Source: Paguma larvata (Eukaryota; Chordata; Mammalia; Carnivora; Viverridae). From it: 64,000 bases of DNA. The notes beneath the pieces are model-generated. The model was not told where the DNA came from. It worked only from the letters and a program-made list of their open reading frames with translations, and did no database searches. Location of the stretch: the NCBI GenBank assembly GCA_030068075.1, contig CM057830.1, positions 19,934,247-19,998,246 on the forward strand, written 5' to 3'. The translations under genes were made by a program, and so were the position numbers. Shown piece by piece: positions 33,308 through 45,594 of this stretch. Positions within the stretch are counted from its first letter, which is position 1. Each line of letters begins with the position of its first letter.

Positions 33308-33960
33308 TTCATCATAGCATCTGTTCATTCATTGGACAAATATGTATTGAGTTTGAACATTTAAAACCCACTGTCCTGGGCCCTATTTTAAGTCCATGTT
33401 TCATAGAGTTCACTTTTTAAAGAAGACACACAGTGAAAACTGCAGTGAATAAAAATGGTAACTACATACAGTGATAAGGGCTGTGAAAATCCTGAAATAG
33501 GTTAGTATGTAAGATGGTGAAGAGAGGCAAAGGGCTCCCTAAGGTAGTGAAATTCCTGCTGAGATATGACTGTTATAAAGGAGTCACCACAGATTTGAGG
33601 GCAGAATACTTTCCAAGCAGAGGAAACAGCAAAGACAAGGAGTGAATGAAATTGGAATGTTTGAGCAGCAGATAGGAGTATTAAGTCAGCGCAGTTAGAA
33701 CCGAATGAGTGGAAGAGAAGTAGAAGCCAAATGGAAAGGTAGGCAGGGAGATGTGTATACCTTACAAAAGAATGGGGATTTTGTTCGAGGCCCAATGTGC
33801 TTTATTAAAGAGTTTGAGGCAGGGAAGCATTGATACCTGATTTAACTCATTAGCAAAATGACTTTCATTAAAGAGAATAGAGTGTAGTATGGAAAAAGGA
33901 TTAGTAGAGAGACCAGCTAGTAGTTCAATGTGGTGAGAGATGATAGTGATTTTCACTAAC
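33308..33960 (-). mobile_element. L2 LINE, antisense
   Basis: Starts with the complement of the L2 3' end, 'TTCATTCATTGGACAAATAT' then 'GTATTGAG', followed by 'CACTGTCCTGGGCCCTATTT', 'GCAGTGAATAAAAATGG', 'CAGATTTGAGGGCAGAATAC', 'TTTCCAAGCAGAGGAAACAG' and 'CAAAGACAAGGAGTG'. Over 600 bp in consistent order, so this is a solid L2 call. Confidence 0.8.
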
Positions 33961-33961
33961 A

Positions 33962-34115
33962 TCTGTTCTTCTCCAACTTGACTGTTGTCGTGTTTCTCTC
34001 CTGAATCTTATGAAGTTCAGATTCTGACTCAGTAAGTTTGATATAGGACCTGAGGTGTTCCATCTCTATTAGGCTCCCAGGTCCACAGGCCACACTTGGA
34101 GTAGCAAGGCTCTAC
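33962..34115 (-). mobile_element. MER20-like hAT MITE, antisense
   Basis: 'TTCAGATTCTGACTCAGTAA' and 'GGCTCCCAGGTCCACAGGCC' followed by 'ACACTTGGAGTAGCAAGGCT' correspond to the MER20 consensus complement. Terminal inverted ends are degraded. Confidence 0.6.
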
Positions 34116-37100
34116 TCTAGATGGTATGTTTAAAGTCAGGGAAGGAAAAAAGAAAAGAGTTTCCAATTCCATTTGGAGTTAAAAATGGTAGGTACAGTCA
34201 TACGCATGGATTTGGTAAGAGAACCCAATGTTCTGACTGCTAGAATTCTTTTTCATAGTGCAATATAAAAAAACTCAATTATCTAATTAGAGACTAATGA
34301 AAGCAGATAGAATATTACATGAAATCTGAAAATCATGTTTTAAACATTTTTTTATATGAACAAACAACATTTACAATATCCCAAGTGTCAAACAGGTCTA
34401 ACACACATGGACAGATATGTATCAATGTAAGAGCATCACTAGGATTTTTCTCCTTTGTGTTTTTCTTTTTCTTTCATTATTAAAAATCAACTGACATTAC
34501 TTTTATAATCGCAAATACTTACTATTCCTTTTCTGTAAAGATCTAAAGCCTGTGTAGCAAGAGGCCACATCTGTTTAAGCCATAGGGCTGGGCACATAGA
34601 TTTGTGTTATATTTTCTCCTATGCCGGTGGTACAATTGAGGTATTTTATAATTTGAAACTATGTGTAAATACAACAAAATTAAATCACTATTTAAAAAGA
34701 TCTCTTATTTTTATAAAAAAGTATAACGTAACCTGCAGCTATACTAGCCCATCTCTTTGAGTATATGGGCCATCTCTCTTAGTCTTACAATTTATTTTTA
34801 TAAGTAAAAATAAAGTGCGAATTGCTTGCCTAGAGACTTGATAGTATTTGTTCTTAAAATTTCAGTGTTTTTAACATAGAATATTTACTCTTTAGTCAAG
34901 GCGTCACCTTTTGATTATATGTATACACGTTTTAAGGTGTATACACCTTGAGGCTTCTACCTTTCTGTCCATTAATCCTGCTGGAAGTGCCAGTGGTCCA
35001 AGGTCTCTGCCTGTCTGCGCAACAGGGGTTTTTGGGGGCATGTAGAGTGCTGGATATGACCCTGGCAGGTGGCTTGCAGTCAGAGTGAGAATGAGTGGGA
35101 GTGTTTGGCATGACAGTATGGGGAAGGGGGCATCTTTGTACCCCTGCAGAGCCAGCAGGAGCGAGGCAGCATGATTATGCTAATAAGTGAAAGCCTGATT
35201 CTATTGCTGTCAGGCCATGACAGGAAAAGAATGGATTTAGGTCTAGTCCTCTGCTTTTCAAACAACATATCATTCTGCAAGCATTAGGTGGCAACAGCAT
35301 CCATAGTCCTCTGGGAGGCAAAAACAGATTTTAAGTCCTCTCTCTTGCCCTGCAGGGCTTTAAAACCTATAGGAAAGATAAAATCTGCATGGAAGTACCA
35401 ATTTGAAAACATCCTTTAAAAGTTCTAATGGAGGAGGCAATATCTTTGATGATAAACAACTTACTACTTATTGTATCTGGTGGCGTCACTGATTTTGCAT
35501 ATAATCCAGTCTTAGAAATGAATCCTTTCCCGGCTAACCTGAATATATGTGCATTTTTTTCCTATTTGTGTAAAATACCTTTCTGTACACATGATTCCAG
35601 ATGATAGCAAGAAGGAATTTTGCACATGCTATGTATCTTGCAGCTCTTTATCTATCTGCTTTATCTTCAAGTAAAGTCATATTTAATGAGGGCCTAAGAG
35701 GAGGTCAGCAACTTTTCTTTGTTTGCATTTTCAGCCTTCACTTATTTCCTCAATAGGGTGGAATAAGAGGACATTCAGATCTGGGCACCAGTGTGACAGG
35801 AGGAACAATGAGGATCAGGGTTGTGGAAGAAAAATAGACGGACGCAAAGACTGCACTCTGCAAGAAGAAAAGCAGAGAACTGCCATTTGCAGTTTCCCAT
35901 TGGTTTCCTAAGGGTTCAGTAGCTTATGGACCCTGGGTGGGGACTAAACTTTGGAAGGGTGTTAGGGAGGACTCTTCTCTACATGAGTGTGTCTCCATTT
36001 CCACAGGCCCCAGATGACCTCCCGTCCCCAGCGACATGTGTGCCGTCAATTGTCAATTCTGCAGACTAAGCACATTAGTTGAAGTTCTGCAGAAATCCTC
36101 TCACCTCCAGTTACATAATTTAATTAAAGTAGGAATTGTTGTTCTTTCAAGGAAATTTAGCTTCTGAAGGTTTAAGTAAAACTTCTTGTACTAGTGTAAT
36201 AGCTTCACATATAAGTTTCACACACATTTATTCCTGAAGATGAAATTCTAGTGAAATAAAGGTGTGTATGGTACTGATGGTTTCACATAGATAGCGTATT
36301 GGTTGTTCACGGTTTTATTTATAAATGCAAGATTTACCGCAAAATTCCCCGGACCACTGCAATCTCCTATTGGTTTTTACTTTCTGGACTTATTATTTGG
36401 GGAAGTGCATAAATGATTAACTACAGCTTATTTTGTTTTAGCCATGGCATTGGATAGACTGCATTTGTCACTTTGTCTTCTCAGCAGTTGTGTGGATGAT
36501 GGAGATGAGCTGTGGTTCTAGCAGAAAAATGCATCATTTATATGTGTCAGTTGGATAGCATCACATGCCTGCTCTGGACTTTCTCTCAGAGGCTGTGAAA
36601 TTTATGACCATCATAAAGGCTTTTTCTCCCCATAGATCATGTTGGTAGAATGCGTGTACCTTTTCTGGACTCACCCTTTCAGAAACTAGCCGGGATCAGA
36701 AAGAATAAGATGATGTTTTGGTAATTTTCACCCCCAGAGCAGGAGAAAATGCCCCACTTCCTCCAAACTTCTGTCTCCTGCCACACTACTAATTAGAATT
36801 AATAGAGAAATCTAGTGAATTATTTTTCATTTTCATCATATTTTGTTTGGGAAAAAGGATATGTTATTTTTTATGAAAATGTTTTTAGAGCAAAAGATAG
36901 AACTTGCTTAGCTTGGCAGAGATGAAAAAAGTCCTTGCACACAGGACTATTTTCACTAATATTCTCCATAATTCTTGGTACTGTGTCCCATCCAAATTGT
37001 TGTCTTTTGCTGGTATGTAATCAGAAAATAATTTGCATAATTGGACAGCAAATGGTTGCAGGCAATGTGAACCTTGACCATATAAAGCTCCCATTCATGA

Positions 37101-38328
37101 ACTACTTAGAAAGGGAGGACAGTTGGTGATTTCTCCTTCTCTCACTTTCACTTGCTTCTGTCTCTGCCAGCAATGCAAAGAGGAATAAAACCTAATTTCT
37201 GTCTTTGAAAATGGCACCGGTTAGTGAAAAGAAAAAAACAAAGATGATACATACCATAAGAGATGATTAATTATGATTACAGCAGAATGATGTGTGATTA
37301 TCTAAGAAAATGGTCATAGGTTTCACAAAACAGGTAATACCTGAGCTGGGAATTTCCCTTCTGGGTTGGGACCTTTTCTATCAGTAAGCAAAAGGAAACT
37401 CAACAAACTCAAGGTATTAAAAATATACATAATGGAGCATGTAGAATCAGAGAATAGTAACAGTTTTAAGCATATGTGTGTGTGTTTATGAACATACTGC
37501 TTGAACCACTACTGTATTAACATAGATGCTAATTATACCTACACATCTATATTATTTTCATCTATTTCTAGAAACCCACAAATATACATACAAGCATACC
37601 CATGAACAAAGACAGCTGCCAGGAGGCAAAACTCATTTTTGAATGAGTGAATCATCCGTGAGCAGATACTCCTGTATCATTGATTTTAATTTGTTCTTTC
37701 TTGCATCCTCATGATTAAAAAGGAAATCTTTCGCTCTCATTTTGCATTGTTTTAAAATATTTTCTTCACTGATTTCCCCCTTTATTTGCATCGAACCTTG
37801 AAATTAGTGAAGACAGGGTTTATTTACTTTTCTATATTTACTTCATAAGGATACATTAAACGGTTACTGTGTGATGTGGGAATATGGCTATAAAAAGTTT
37901 AGATTGAATATGTTCCAACTTTAGGAAAATCACAAGTTAATAACAACAAACAAAAAGTTATGAGCTGCTTTGCTGGTGATTCATCTCTTCTGCCTAAACC
38001 TTTAATTCATCAAAGATTTATGATACTGAGTCTCTTTCTCCCTTGGGAACACCAAGTTTGTTTGGGTGTTGCTGAATTATTTTCAAGAAAAGTTTACGTA
38101 ATCTTGTAAGTTATGTAGTAGAAAGACCGCATGTTGTCCTGACAGCTTGTGAAAAAGAACCTGAATTCACAGATTCAAGGAATATTCAAGAAGGAAGAAT
38201 CATAGAAATGTTGGAATACATGTTAGCCATGCAGATGGAGAATTTGAGATATAGAGAAAAATGAGGTCACAGTCTTATGTGTTGCTAATTAATACTGGTT
38301 TAGTAATATCGATCTCGGTATTTTAAAA
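34116..38328. other. 4.2 kb without recognised repeats
   Basis: No SINE, LINE, LTR or DNA transposon was recognised. Open frames are short and domain-free. Octamer-like sites (TTATGCTAAT near 35176; TAATTTGCATAA near 37028) and the palindrome at 34934-34949 are visible. This may be unique, possibly conserved non-coding DNA; a homology search is needed. Confidence 0.5.
34934..34949. repeat. Perfect 16-bp palindrome
   Basis: AAGGTGTATACACCTT equals its own reverse complement. A partial relative (GTATACACG) lies just upstream at 34921-34929. Significance unknown. Confidence 0.9.
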
Positions 38329-38342
38329 TGAGTTATTTTTTT

Positions 38343-38544
38343 AATGTTTATTAATTTTTGAGACAGAGAGAGACAGAGCATGAGTGGGGGAGGGGCAGAG
38401 AGAGAGGGAGACACAGAATGTGAAGCAGGCTCCAGGTTCCGAGCTGTCAGCACAGAGCCCGACACAAGGCTCCAGCTCACAAACTGTGAGATCATGACCT
38501 GAGCCAAAGTCGGACGCTCAACCGATTGAGCCACCCAGGTGCCC
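38343..38544 (-). mobile_element. CAN-SINE, antisense, with TSD
   Basis: TSD TGAGTTATTTTTTT at 38329-38342 and 38545-38558. Body 'GGGAGGGGCAGAGAGAGAGG', 'GCACAGAGCCCGACACAAGG', 'CGGACGCTCAACCGATTGAG'. Close to consensus, so probably one of the younger copies. Confidence 0.95.
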
Positions 38545-38558
38545 TGAGTTATTTTTTT

Positions 38559-40165
38559 TTTAACAAGTTAAGCAGCATTTACTGAGTGTGTGTTTCTATT
38601 CAGTAAAAATAATAGTCCAATTTTATAGAACATTTATATTTTTTGGTACTGCTAATCCTTTAGGTATTTCAAAAGTTCTTTATGTCTGTAGGCAATGGAC
38701 TTTTTAAAATATTTTATTTTTAATTAAACTATGATATTTTTGTTGGTAACTTGAGGAGCCTTCTGTACATTCTTGTGTGTCCTAAATTAGACAAGAAGCC
38801 CCCAATCTGAGTTTTTTGCTTTATAGTATAATGGGCATAATCTATTCTCAGGAAAATTAGCTTTCTACTTACATGTCTGTCTACCTTTGACAGAAAAGGA
38901 AGCTAGAGATATGTGAGAATATATACACACTGTCACAGTTGTGATACTCTTCCATCAGAAAGTGCCAGAATATCTGCAAAGAAACCTCTTGTGTCAAAAT
39001 CAATTTTATATGAAGCTTGAGTTAGTGTGCAGTTTTTACAGGGCATAGAAATCTCTGACAGTTTCTTTTTTTGTTGCCAACCACTTTTATTAATCACAGA
39101 GCAGCTACCTGCCCATTAGGATTGATTTCCGGGTCTTTGGCAGACCTTAACTCTAAAAATTCTTTCAGCAACATAGAATCAATTTCTCCAGGAATGTAAT
39201 TTATTGAACTTAAAATCCTGTAAGATTTAATAGGCATTCTAATTAAGAGGGAATAGTAATGGGATACATGTTGTATTTTCTCATATTAACTAGAGCAAAA
39301 TGTCACTCTCCGATCATTCTAGGACAAACTTTACACTAAGTCCTTATTACCTGCTAAGTAGTAGAAGGGAATTAGCAATGAGGTGATCTTAATCACAAAA
39401 GATTGGGCAGATCTACAAAAGCCTCCTCAATTCAGAGCAAATGTCATTCTGAAAGACACAATTATAATCTTCCCAGTCCACATGGTTGATTTTCAGTTTT
39501 GTCAAGGAAGACTGCCTTGTAGTAATTCCAGTGGTTTCCATGGTGCTGTTACTTCTTAGACCATCAACTTTTACTTTCTCTTTTCTAAGTTTCATAAATA
39601 TGTCTTTAGTTTTTCTGATTCTCCCTGGAATCAGAGAGGGCATTCATGGTCAAAGAAGAGTTGAACAAGAGATTCTGTTTCCTGGAGAATTCAGAAATGT
39701 ATTACCTCACTTGTTCCTGGATAAGCTCAAAACAAATATTTTACATAGATCTTATGAGAAGTTATAATTTGTGAATGTTTATATTTCAAAGTTGAAATAA
39801 AAGAAAGTTACAGATCCTTGAAGAGTTTATGTTATAAATTTTAAATATTTCTCCCTCCATTCTTCAAAGCACAACGATTTTTCTTTTTTTTTTAGTTAAT
39901 AGACACTTTAATACATAGATTGAAGCAGAAATTAGGGAAAATGGAGATGGATGTTACTTCATTATGACAATAAAAATTTGATCTTATATAATATTTATAA
40001 AAATTATCAGTATAATTGTCATCTCATAAATTATTTTGACGATTCATATAATATTTAGAAAGCAGCTTCTAGATTGCCTTTTTTCTTTATACTTTCTACT
40101 TTCTAAGTAGTTTGAATTAAGGTAACTTTGGAATAAGTTACTCATTTTAGATACTTTTTTCAGTA
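38559..40165. other. Unassigned DNA
   Basis: 1.6 kb without recognised repeats or coding signals. Confidence 0.5.
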
Positions 40166-40638
40166 ACCTTTACTTTTATTTACTTTTTTAATTGAACTAT
40201 AGTTGGCACACAATGTTACATAGTGATTCCACAGGTCTGTACATAAAGCTCTGCTCACAAGTGTAGCTACTGTTTGTCATCATGTAACACTATTATAATA
40301 CTATTGATTGTATACCCTATCCGGTCCCTTTCGTTCCCACTGATTTCATTCCCCTAATGAAAACCTTTATCTCCCACTCATCTTCACCCATTTTGCCCAT
40401 TCCCATGCCACTCCCCTCTAGCAGCCATCAGTTTGTTCTCTGTATTTATGGATCTGTTTCTGTTTTCTCTTTGCTTATTTTTTTGCTTTTTAGATTCCAC
40501 ACATAAGTGAAATCATACCAAATTTGTCTTTCTCTGATTTATTTCACTTAACATAATACCCTCTAGGTCTATCCATGTTGTTGCAAATAGGAAAATCTTT
40601 CTCTTTTTTTTTTTTTTTTTGTGGTAGAGTAACGTTCC

Positions 40639-40683
<45 letters not shown>

Positions 40684-41865
40684 CTATACACAGACACATC
40701 TTGACTTTTGTAAGTAATGCTGCTTTCAAGATAGGAGTACATATATCTTTTTGAATTGGTGTTTTCACTTTGTCTTGGTAAATAGTAGTGGAATTACTGG
40801 ATCTCCTGGTATTTCTATTTTTAATTTTTTGAAGAACATCCATACTGTTTTCTTCAGTGGCTGTGCCAGTTTGCATTTTCATAGCAGTGCACAAGGGTTC
40901 CTTTTCTCCATATCTTTGACAACCCTTCTTATTTCTCGTGTTTTTTTTTTTTATTATTGTAGCCATCTGACAGGAATGAGGTAATACCTCATTGTGGTTT
41001 TGTTTTGCATTTCCCTGATGATGAGTGATGTTGAGCATCTTTTCATGTGCCTGTTGGCCATGTGGATGTCTTTGGATATATGTCTATTCAGGTTCTCTGC
41101 CCATTTCTCATCAGATTATTTGTTTTTGTTTTTGTGTTGAGTTATTTGAGCTGTTTATATATTTTGGATATTAAGCCCTCATCACATAAATCATTTGCAA
41201 ATATCTTCTCCTCTTCAGTAGGTTGCTCTGTTGTTTTGTTGATGGTTTCTTTCAAGACAAAAACTTATTTCGATGTACTCCCAGTAATTTATTTTTACTT
41301 TTATTTCCCTTGACTGAGGAAACAAGTTGAGAAAAATGTTGCTAAGGCTGATGTCAGAGAGATTTTTGCCTATGTCTTCTTCTAGGAGTTTTATGTTTTC
41401 AGGTCTAACATTTGGGTGTTTAATTCCTTTTGGGTTTATTTTTGTGTATGGTGGAAGAAAGAGGTACAGTGTTGTTCTTTTGCATGTAGCTGTCCAGTTT
41501 CCCCAGCACTATTTATTGAAGAAACTTTCTTTCCCCGCTGTATATTCTTGCCTTCTTTGTTATAGATTGACCAGTAAAAGTGTGGGTTTATACGCTATTC
41601 TCTTCCATTGATTGGTTCCATTATGTCTGCCTGTCTGTCTATCTTGCCAGTATCATAGTGTTTTCATCACAGCCACTTTGAGGTATACTGGGAATATGGC
41701 GCTGTGGTATCTTCAGCTTTATTTTTCTTTCTCAAGATTGCTTTGGCTAATCGCGGTCTTTTGTGGTTCCATACAAATTTTAGTATTATTTGTTCTAGTT
41801 CTGTGAAAAATGCTGTTGGTGTTTTGAGAGGGATTGTATTGAATCTGTAGATTATAAGCACAGAG
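40166..41865 (-). mobile_element. L1 (L1MA/MB-like), antisense, 5'-truncated
   Basis: Starts with the complement of an L1 3' UTR (40170-40500), then ORF2. On the minus strand, 41667-41861 translates to [20 protein letters not shown] and [11 protein letters not shown], diagnostic of ORF2p; 40850-41040 gives a further ORF2 stretch. The (TG)n at 40640-40681 and T18 at 40602-40620 lie inside. Multiple stops; non-functional. Confidence 0.9.
40640..40681. repeat. (TG)n microsatellite, about 20 units
   Basis: Uninterrupted TG run within the antisense L1, at the same relative place as the AT tract of the L1 at 20805-21456. Likely variable in length. Confidence 0.95.
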
Positions 41866-42496
41866 ATTTAAAAAATTCTTCTGAGGGGCTTCAGTTTCTG
41901 GTGATACGATGGGTTAGATATCCTAAACAACTCTGACCGGCTTTAAAAAACACTGTTAGAAATACATGAAAATGATTTAATGTATCCCTGAGTTGGCAAG
42001 AAAAACATTTCCAACTTCAAAACAAAGTGAAAACAGTACAACTGGAAGATGAGTGTCAAAATGAGTTCTTGAGGCGAGGAGAGGATAGCTGCAGATGCAT
42101 AGTGAAAATGAGCTGTTTTCCGTTGCCTGATCAGGATTAAAAGACAGGAGAAAGAGCTCTGGTTTGCTCACACCAGAGAATCTAAAAAGAGAGCTACATC
42201 CTCACTCTAATTTTAAATGAAAAGAAGAGGATGGAAGCGTAACGGCAAAACATGTACCTACCTTGACTTTAAAAAAGATTATATATAAAGAGTATAAATC
42301 ACTTTCTATTAGAAGAAAGTAATTGAATGATAGGAAAAAATAGAACCTTAATAACAAGACAGAAAGGAAAGGGCGGCAAAATGACCCAAAGCAGGATATA
42401 TAGAAAATGTAATAATTAAGAGTAGAAATAAATTAAATATAGCAGATAATCCTAATAAGTACACATGGACAAAAATGTTCATTTAAATGTAAAAGA

Positions 42497-42699
42497 GGGG
42501 CACCTGGGTGGCTCAGTCGATTAAGCATCTGACTTCAGCTCATGTCATGATCTCGTGGTTTGTGGATTTGAGCCCTGCATTGGGCTCTCTACTGTCAATG
42601 TGGAACCTGCTTCAGACCATCTGACCTCCCTGCCCCGCCCTTCCTCCACTTGCACACAGTCCATCTCTCGCTCAAAAATAAGCATTTAAAAAAAGAAAA
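42497..42699 (+). mobile_element. CAN-SINE inside old L1
   Basis: Head GGGGCACCTGGGTGGCTCAG. Flanking GTAAAAGA at 42489-42496 and 42700-42707 supports a TSD of at least 8 bp. Tail 'CTCAAAAATAAGCATTTAAA' lacks the usual AAATAAATAAA. Confidence 0.93.
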
Positions 42700-43379
42700 G
42701 TAAAAGAAATTCAGCCCTGAATTTATTACATCTAGCCGTTCGTTGTATATAAAAGGTACCCTCAAACATTAGGATGCAGAAGTTTGAAAATCAAAGGGTA
42801 GAATCACATATACCAGGCAAATGCTAATAAAAATAAAAGCTGGTGTATATAAACTAATAATAAAATAAATACAAAAAAGTATGTATTACTTCTAATGAAG
42901 AGGATCGCATTTTAATGACAAAAGCTTCAATTCATCAAGAAGACATGCAGATTCTAGAGTTATGTGCATATAATTCATGGTCTCAAAACAATTACATCCC
43001 AAATTTATAGATGTAAAAGGGGAAATAGACAAATATATGAACATAGTAATAGATTTCAACGTACTTCTCTCAATGATGAATAGATAAAACGTATAAAAGT
43101 CAGTAAAAATACAGGAGATTAACATGCTTCATCTAATTAACATATATAGGGCACTAAACAAAAAGAATTTTATTCTCATGTCTCTTCAAGAACACATGGG
43201 ATATTTAAGAAAATTGATCATGCGTTAGATGATAAAGCAAATCTCAACAAAATTCAAGAGAATGCTAGAATATAGAATATACTCTTTGAATACACTGCAT
43301 TTTATATTTTAAATGAATAATAATAGATAATTTTAAATGCTTATATTTTGGAATTTAAAAAAACTTTCATCGAAACAAC

Positions 43380-43792
43380 TGTTATGCCCAGAATTCAGGG
43401 ACCCCAAAAATTACCAGGGAGCCGAGTCCAGTGCAAGAACAAAGAGCCTTTATTCGAGCTAGCTTGAGCTCAATCTCCTACCGCACCGACACAGCACACA
43501 GGGGTGGGTCGAGAGAGGGGGGGGTCGAGAGAGAGGGCCCGTTCCAAAAACGCAATAGTTTTAAAGGGGTCTCGGGGCAGTGGGAGGGGTGATGGTCGTG
43601 ACCCTAGCTGATTGGCTTAGGAAGGGTCAAAGGTCCTGCTCCATAGGTCACTGGGCGTGGTTCTTTTGGAACCGGGAAGTTGCAGGTTTTGAGCAGGCAC
43701 TGAGGACTCAGGGTGGAAGACATGGAAACACAATGGAGTCAGTCCCAGTTTGCCCTTAAGCAAAATGGAATCAGTCCCGATTTGCCCTTACA
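43380..43792 (-). mobile_element. Class I ERV solo LTR with 4-bp TSD
   Basis: Begins TG and ends CA with the tetranucleotide CAAC on both sides (43376-43379 and 43793-43796). In minus sense the order is U3 with a CCAAT box (complement at 43611-43615), TATA-like TTTAAA (43559-43565), then AATAAA (complement at 43449-43454) and U5. U3 starts with a 27-bp motif repeated once with a period of 32 (43732-43758, 43764-43790; 3 differences). GC-rich with several CpGs, in contrast to its AT-rich host L1. No gag, pol or env remains. The 4-bp TSD and layout point to a gammaretrovirus-like (ERV1) group; family name not determined. Confidence 0.92.
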
Positions 43793-44296
43793 CAACCATG
43801 GATTAAATAAAAATAATGAGTATTAGAAAATATGCAGTTGATGTATGAATGTTAAACCTTGCAAAAGCTGTGAATATAGTTAAGATCTAAATACAAATCT
43901 AAATTAGCTTTAGATTCCAAATAATCTAATCAAAATCCTAATAGTGATCCTCACAGTAATGCTTAAACTGTTTCTTACATCTCTATGTAAGAACAGAAAA
44001 CAGTACTCTGAAAAAGAACAGAACAGAGATTTGGCCCAACCACATACAGGACATTAAAAGCAATGGTAGTAATTAAGGCATAGATTTGCTATTCCAGTAT
44101 ACATCCTGACCAAAAGAAGAGAAAATGTAGAAATTGGAGAGGGGTAGAATATTCAAAAAGGCACTGAGACAACCTGTAATCTGTGTGGAAAAGCAAATTA
44201 GATTCCTACCCTCATATACTATAAAAATTGAGTTGGATTAGATACTTAAGTATAAAAATAAAAAATTAAAACTTTTAGAAGAAAGTATAGAAAACT

Positions 44297-44522
44297 TTTT
44301 TCTTTTTTTTCTTTTTTAGTGTTTATTTATGTATTTTGAGAGAGAGAAAGAACATGAGTTGGGGAGGAGCAGAGAGAGAAGCAGAGAGAGAGAGAAGGAG
44401 AGAGAAGATCCCACTGACAGTGCAGAGCCTGATGTGGGGCTTGAACTCATGAACCATGAGGTCATGACCCTAGCCAAAATCAAGAGTCAGATGCTTAACT
44501 GATTGAGCCATCCAGATGCCCC
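44297..44522 (-). mobile_element. CAN-SINE, antisense, inside old L1
   Basis: TSD AGTATAGAAAACT (44284-44296) and AGTGTAGAAAACT (44523-44535), one mismatch. Long GA-rich body; ends 'TGATTGAGCCATCCAGATGC' + CCC. Confidence 0.94.
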
Positions 44523-44898
44523 AGTGTAGAAAACTATCTTTATGAACCCTGGATAGGAAAGAATTTCTTAAATAAGTCTAAAGATTCATAACCATAAGAA
44601 AAAACTGTTACCTGAAAATTAAGAGTATTTAATTGACAAGAGACACTGGGAAAAGAATGAAAATTCACAGTACTTGTTTGGAGAAGTCATTTCCAATTTG
44701 TATAACTGATAAATATCTATGTATATCAATTGATTATGTAAGAGTTTAGATAGATATTTGTCTTCAGGTAAATAATTGATATTTACCTAAGATAAATAAT
44801 TGATAAGAAAAATAGGAAAATAGACAAGAACCATGAAGAATACTTGCTAGAAGAAGAAAATCCAAAAAATATTAAGAAAAAAACCTGCTCAAACCTGT

Positions 44899-45094
44899 TT
44901 TTTTAATTTTATTTTTTAGAGAGACAGAGGCATTGTGAGTGGGTGAAAGGCAGAGAGACAGGGAGAGAAGAGAGAGAGATTGAATCCCAAGCAGGCTCCC
45001 TATTGTCAGCACAGAGCCTGATGCAGGGCTCGAACTCAGGAAACTGTGAGATCATGAGTTGGCTGCTTAACCGACTGAGCCACCCAGGTGCCCC
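44899..45094 (-). mobile_element. CAN-SINE, antisense
   Basis: 'TTTTTTTAATTTTATTTTTT' tail complement, GA-rich body, 'GCACAGAGCCTGATGCAGGG', ends 'CGACTGAGCCACCCAGGTGC' + CCC. A 17-bp section next to the B box ('CTGAGCC..AAGTC') is missing between GATCATGA and GTTGGCTG. Confidence 0.92.
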
Positions 45095-45099
45095 TATTT

Positions 45100-45186
45100 T
45101 TTAAAGTAATCTCCACACCCAATGTGGATCCCAAACTCACAACCCTGAGACAAAGAATTGCACACTGCACTGATGGAGCCAGCTGT
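45100..45186 (-). mobile_element. Short older CAN-SINE, antisense
   Basis: 'TTTTTAAAGTAATCTCCACA' then 'CCCAATGTGGATCC' and 'GATGGAGCCAGCTG' match the older short SINEC subfamily (head plus short A-rich tail). It directly abuts the preceding SINE and is more diverged, so it was probably there first. Confidence 0.8.
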
Positions 45187-45245
45187 GTACTGTGTATATA
45201 TGTGTGTATATGTAGGTATATATGTGTATATATATACATATATGC
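45187..45245. repeat. (TA/TG)n microsatellite
   Basis: Alternating TGTGTATATATG-type units, adjoining the SINE head. Confidence 0.85.
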
Positions 45246-45594
45246 ACAGCATTAGGAACATTAAATTATCAGTTAATGTTTGTCCCAGATAACTAAGAGT
45301 TATCAGTGTTTTCAATATTGTTAATAGTCAAGAAAAAACATACAGAGAGAAATGAAGCATAGAAACATTTACCTGTATTACTTGGGCAAAATCAGTTATT
45401 CAGAAAAAACCATTCAGATTTTTTTATAAGTAAAAAAGTAAACCAACTATGCAAGTGGTTTACATATCCAAGGGCCTATACCCAAATAGTCTGTAAGAAT
45501 TAAGTGATTATTTTTATTGAGTTCCTAGATTTATTTTTCTACAAGAGGGACTCAATAAATATGAAAACTTTGTGTAACTTTTATAGTTTCAAAG

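Larger units (their letters stand above)
41880..44898 (+). mobile_element. Old L1, sense, host of four later insertions
   Basis: Recognisable ORF2 phrases in order: 'CAATTCATCAAGAAGACATG' (42928), 'GGGGAAATAGACAAATATAT', 'GGGCACTAAACAAAAAGAAT', 'CAAGAACACATGGGATATTT', then after the LTR 'TTTTAGAAGAAAGTATAGAA' and 'GAATTTCTTAAATAAGTC'. Interrupted by SINEs at 42497-42699 and 44297-44522, a solo LTR at 43380-43792, and bounded by another SINE at 44899. Decayed throughout. Confidence 0.7.

Noticed and set aside
34116..38328. Hidden protein-coding gene in the repeat-free stretch
   Set aside because: Open frames are all under about 70 codons and none shows recognisable protein motifs.
40544..41038. 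164-codon minus-strand open frame as a gene
   Set aside because: It is decayed L1 ORF2 interrupted by a (TG)n tract that reads as a Thr-His repeat.
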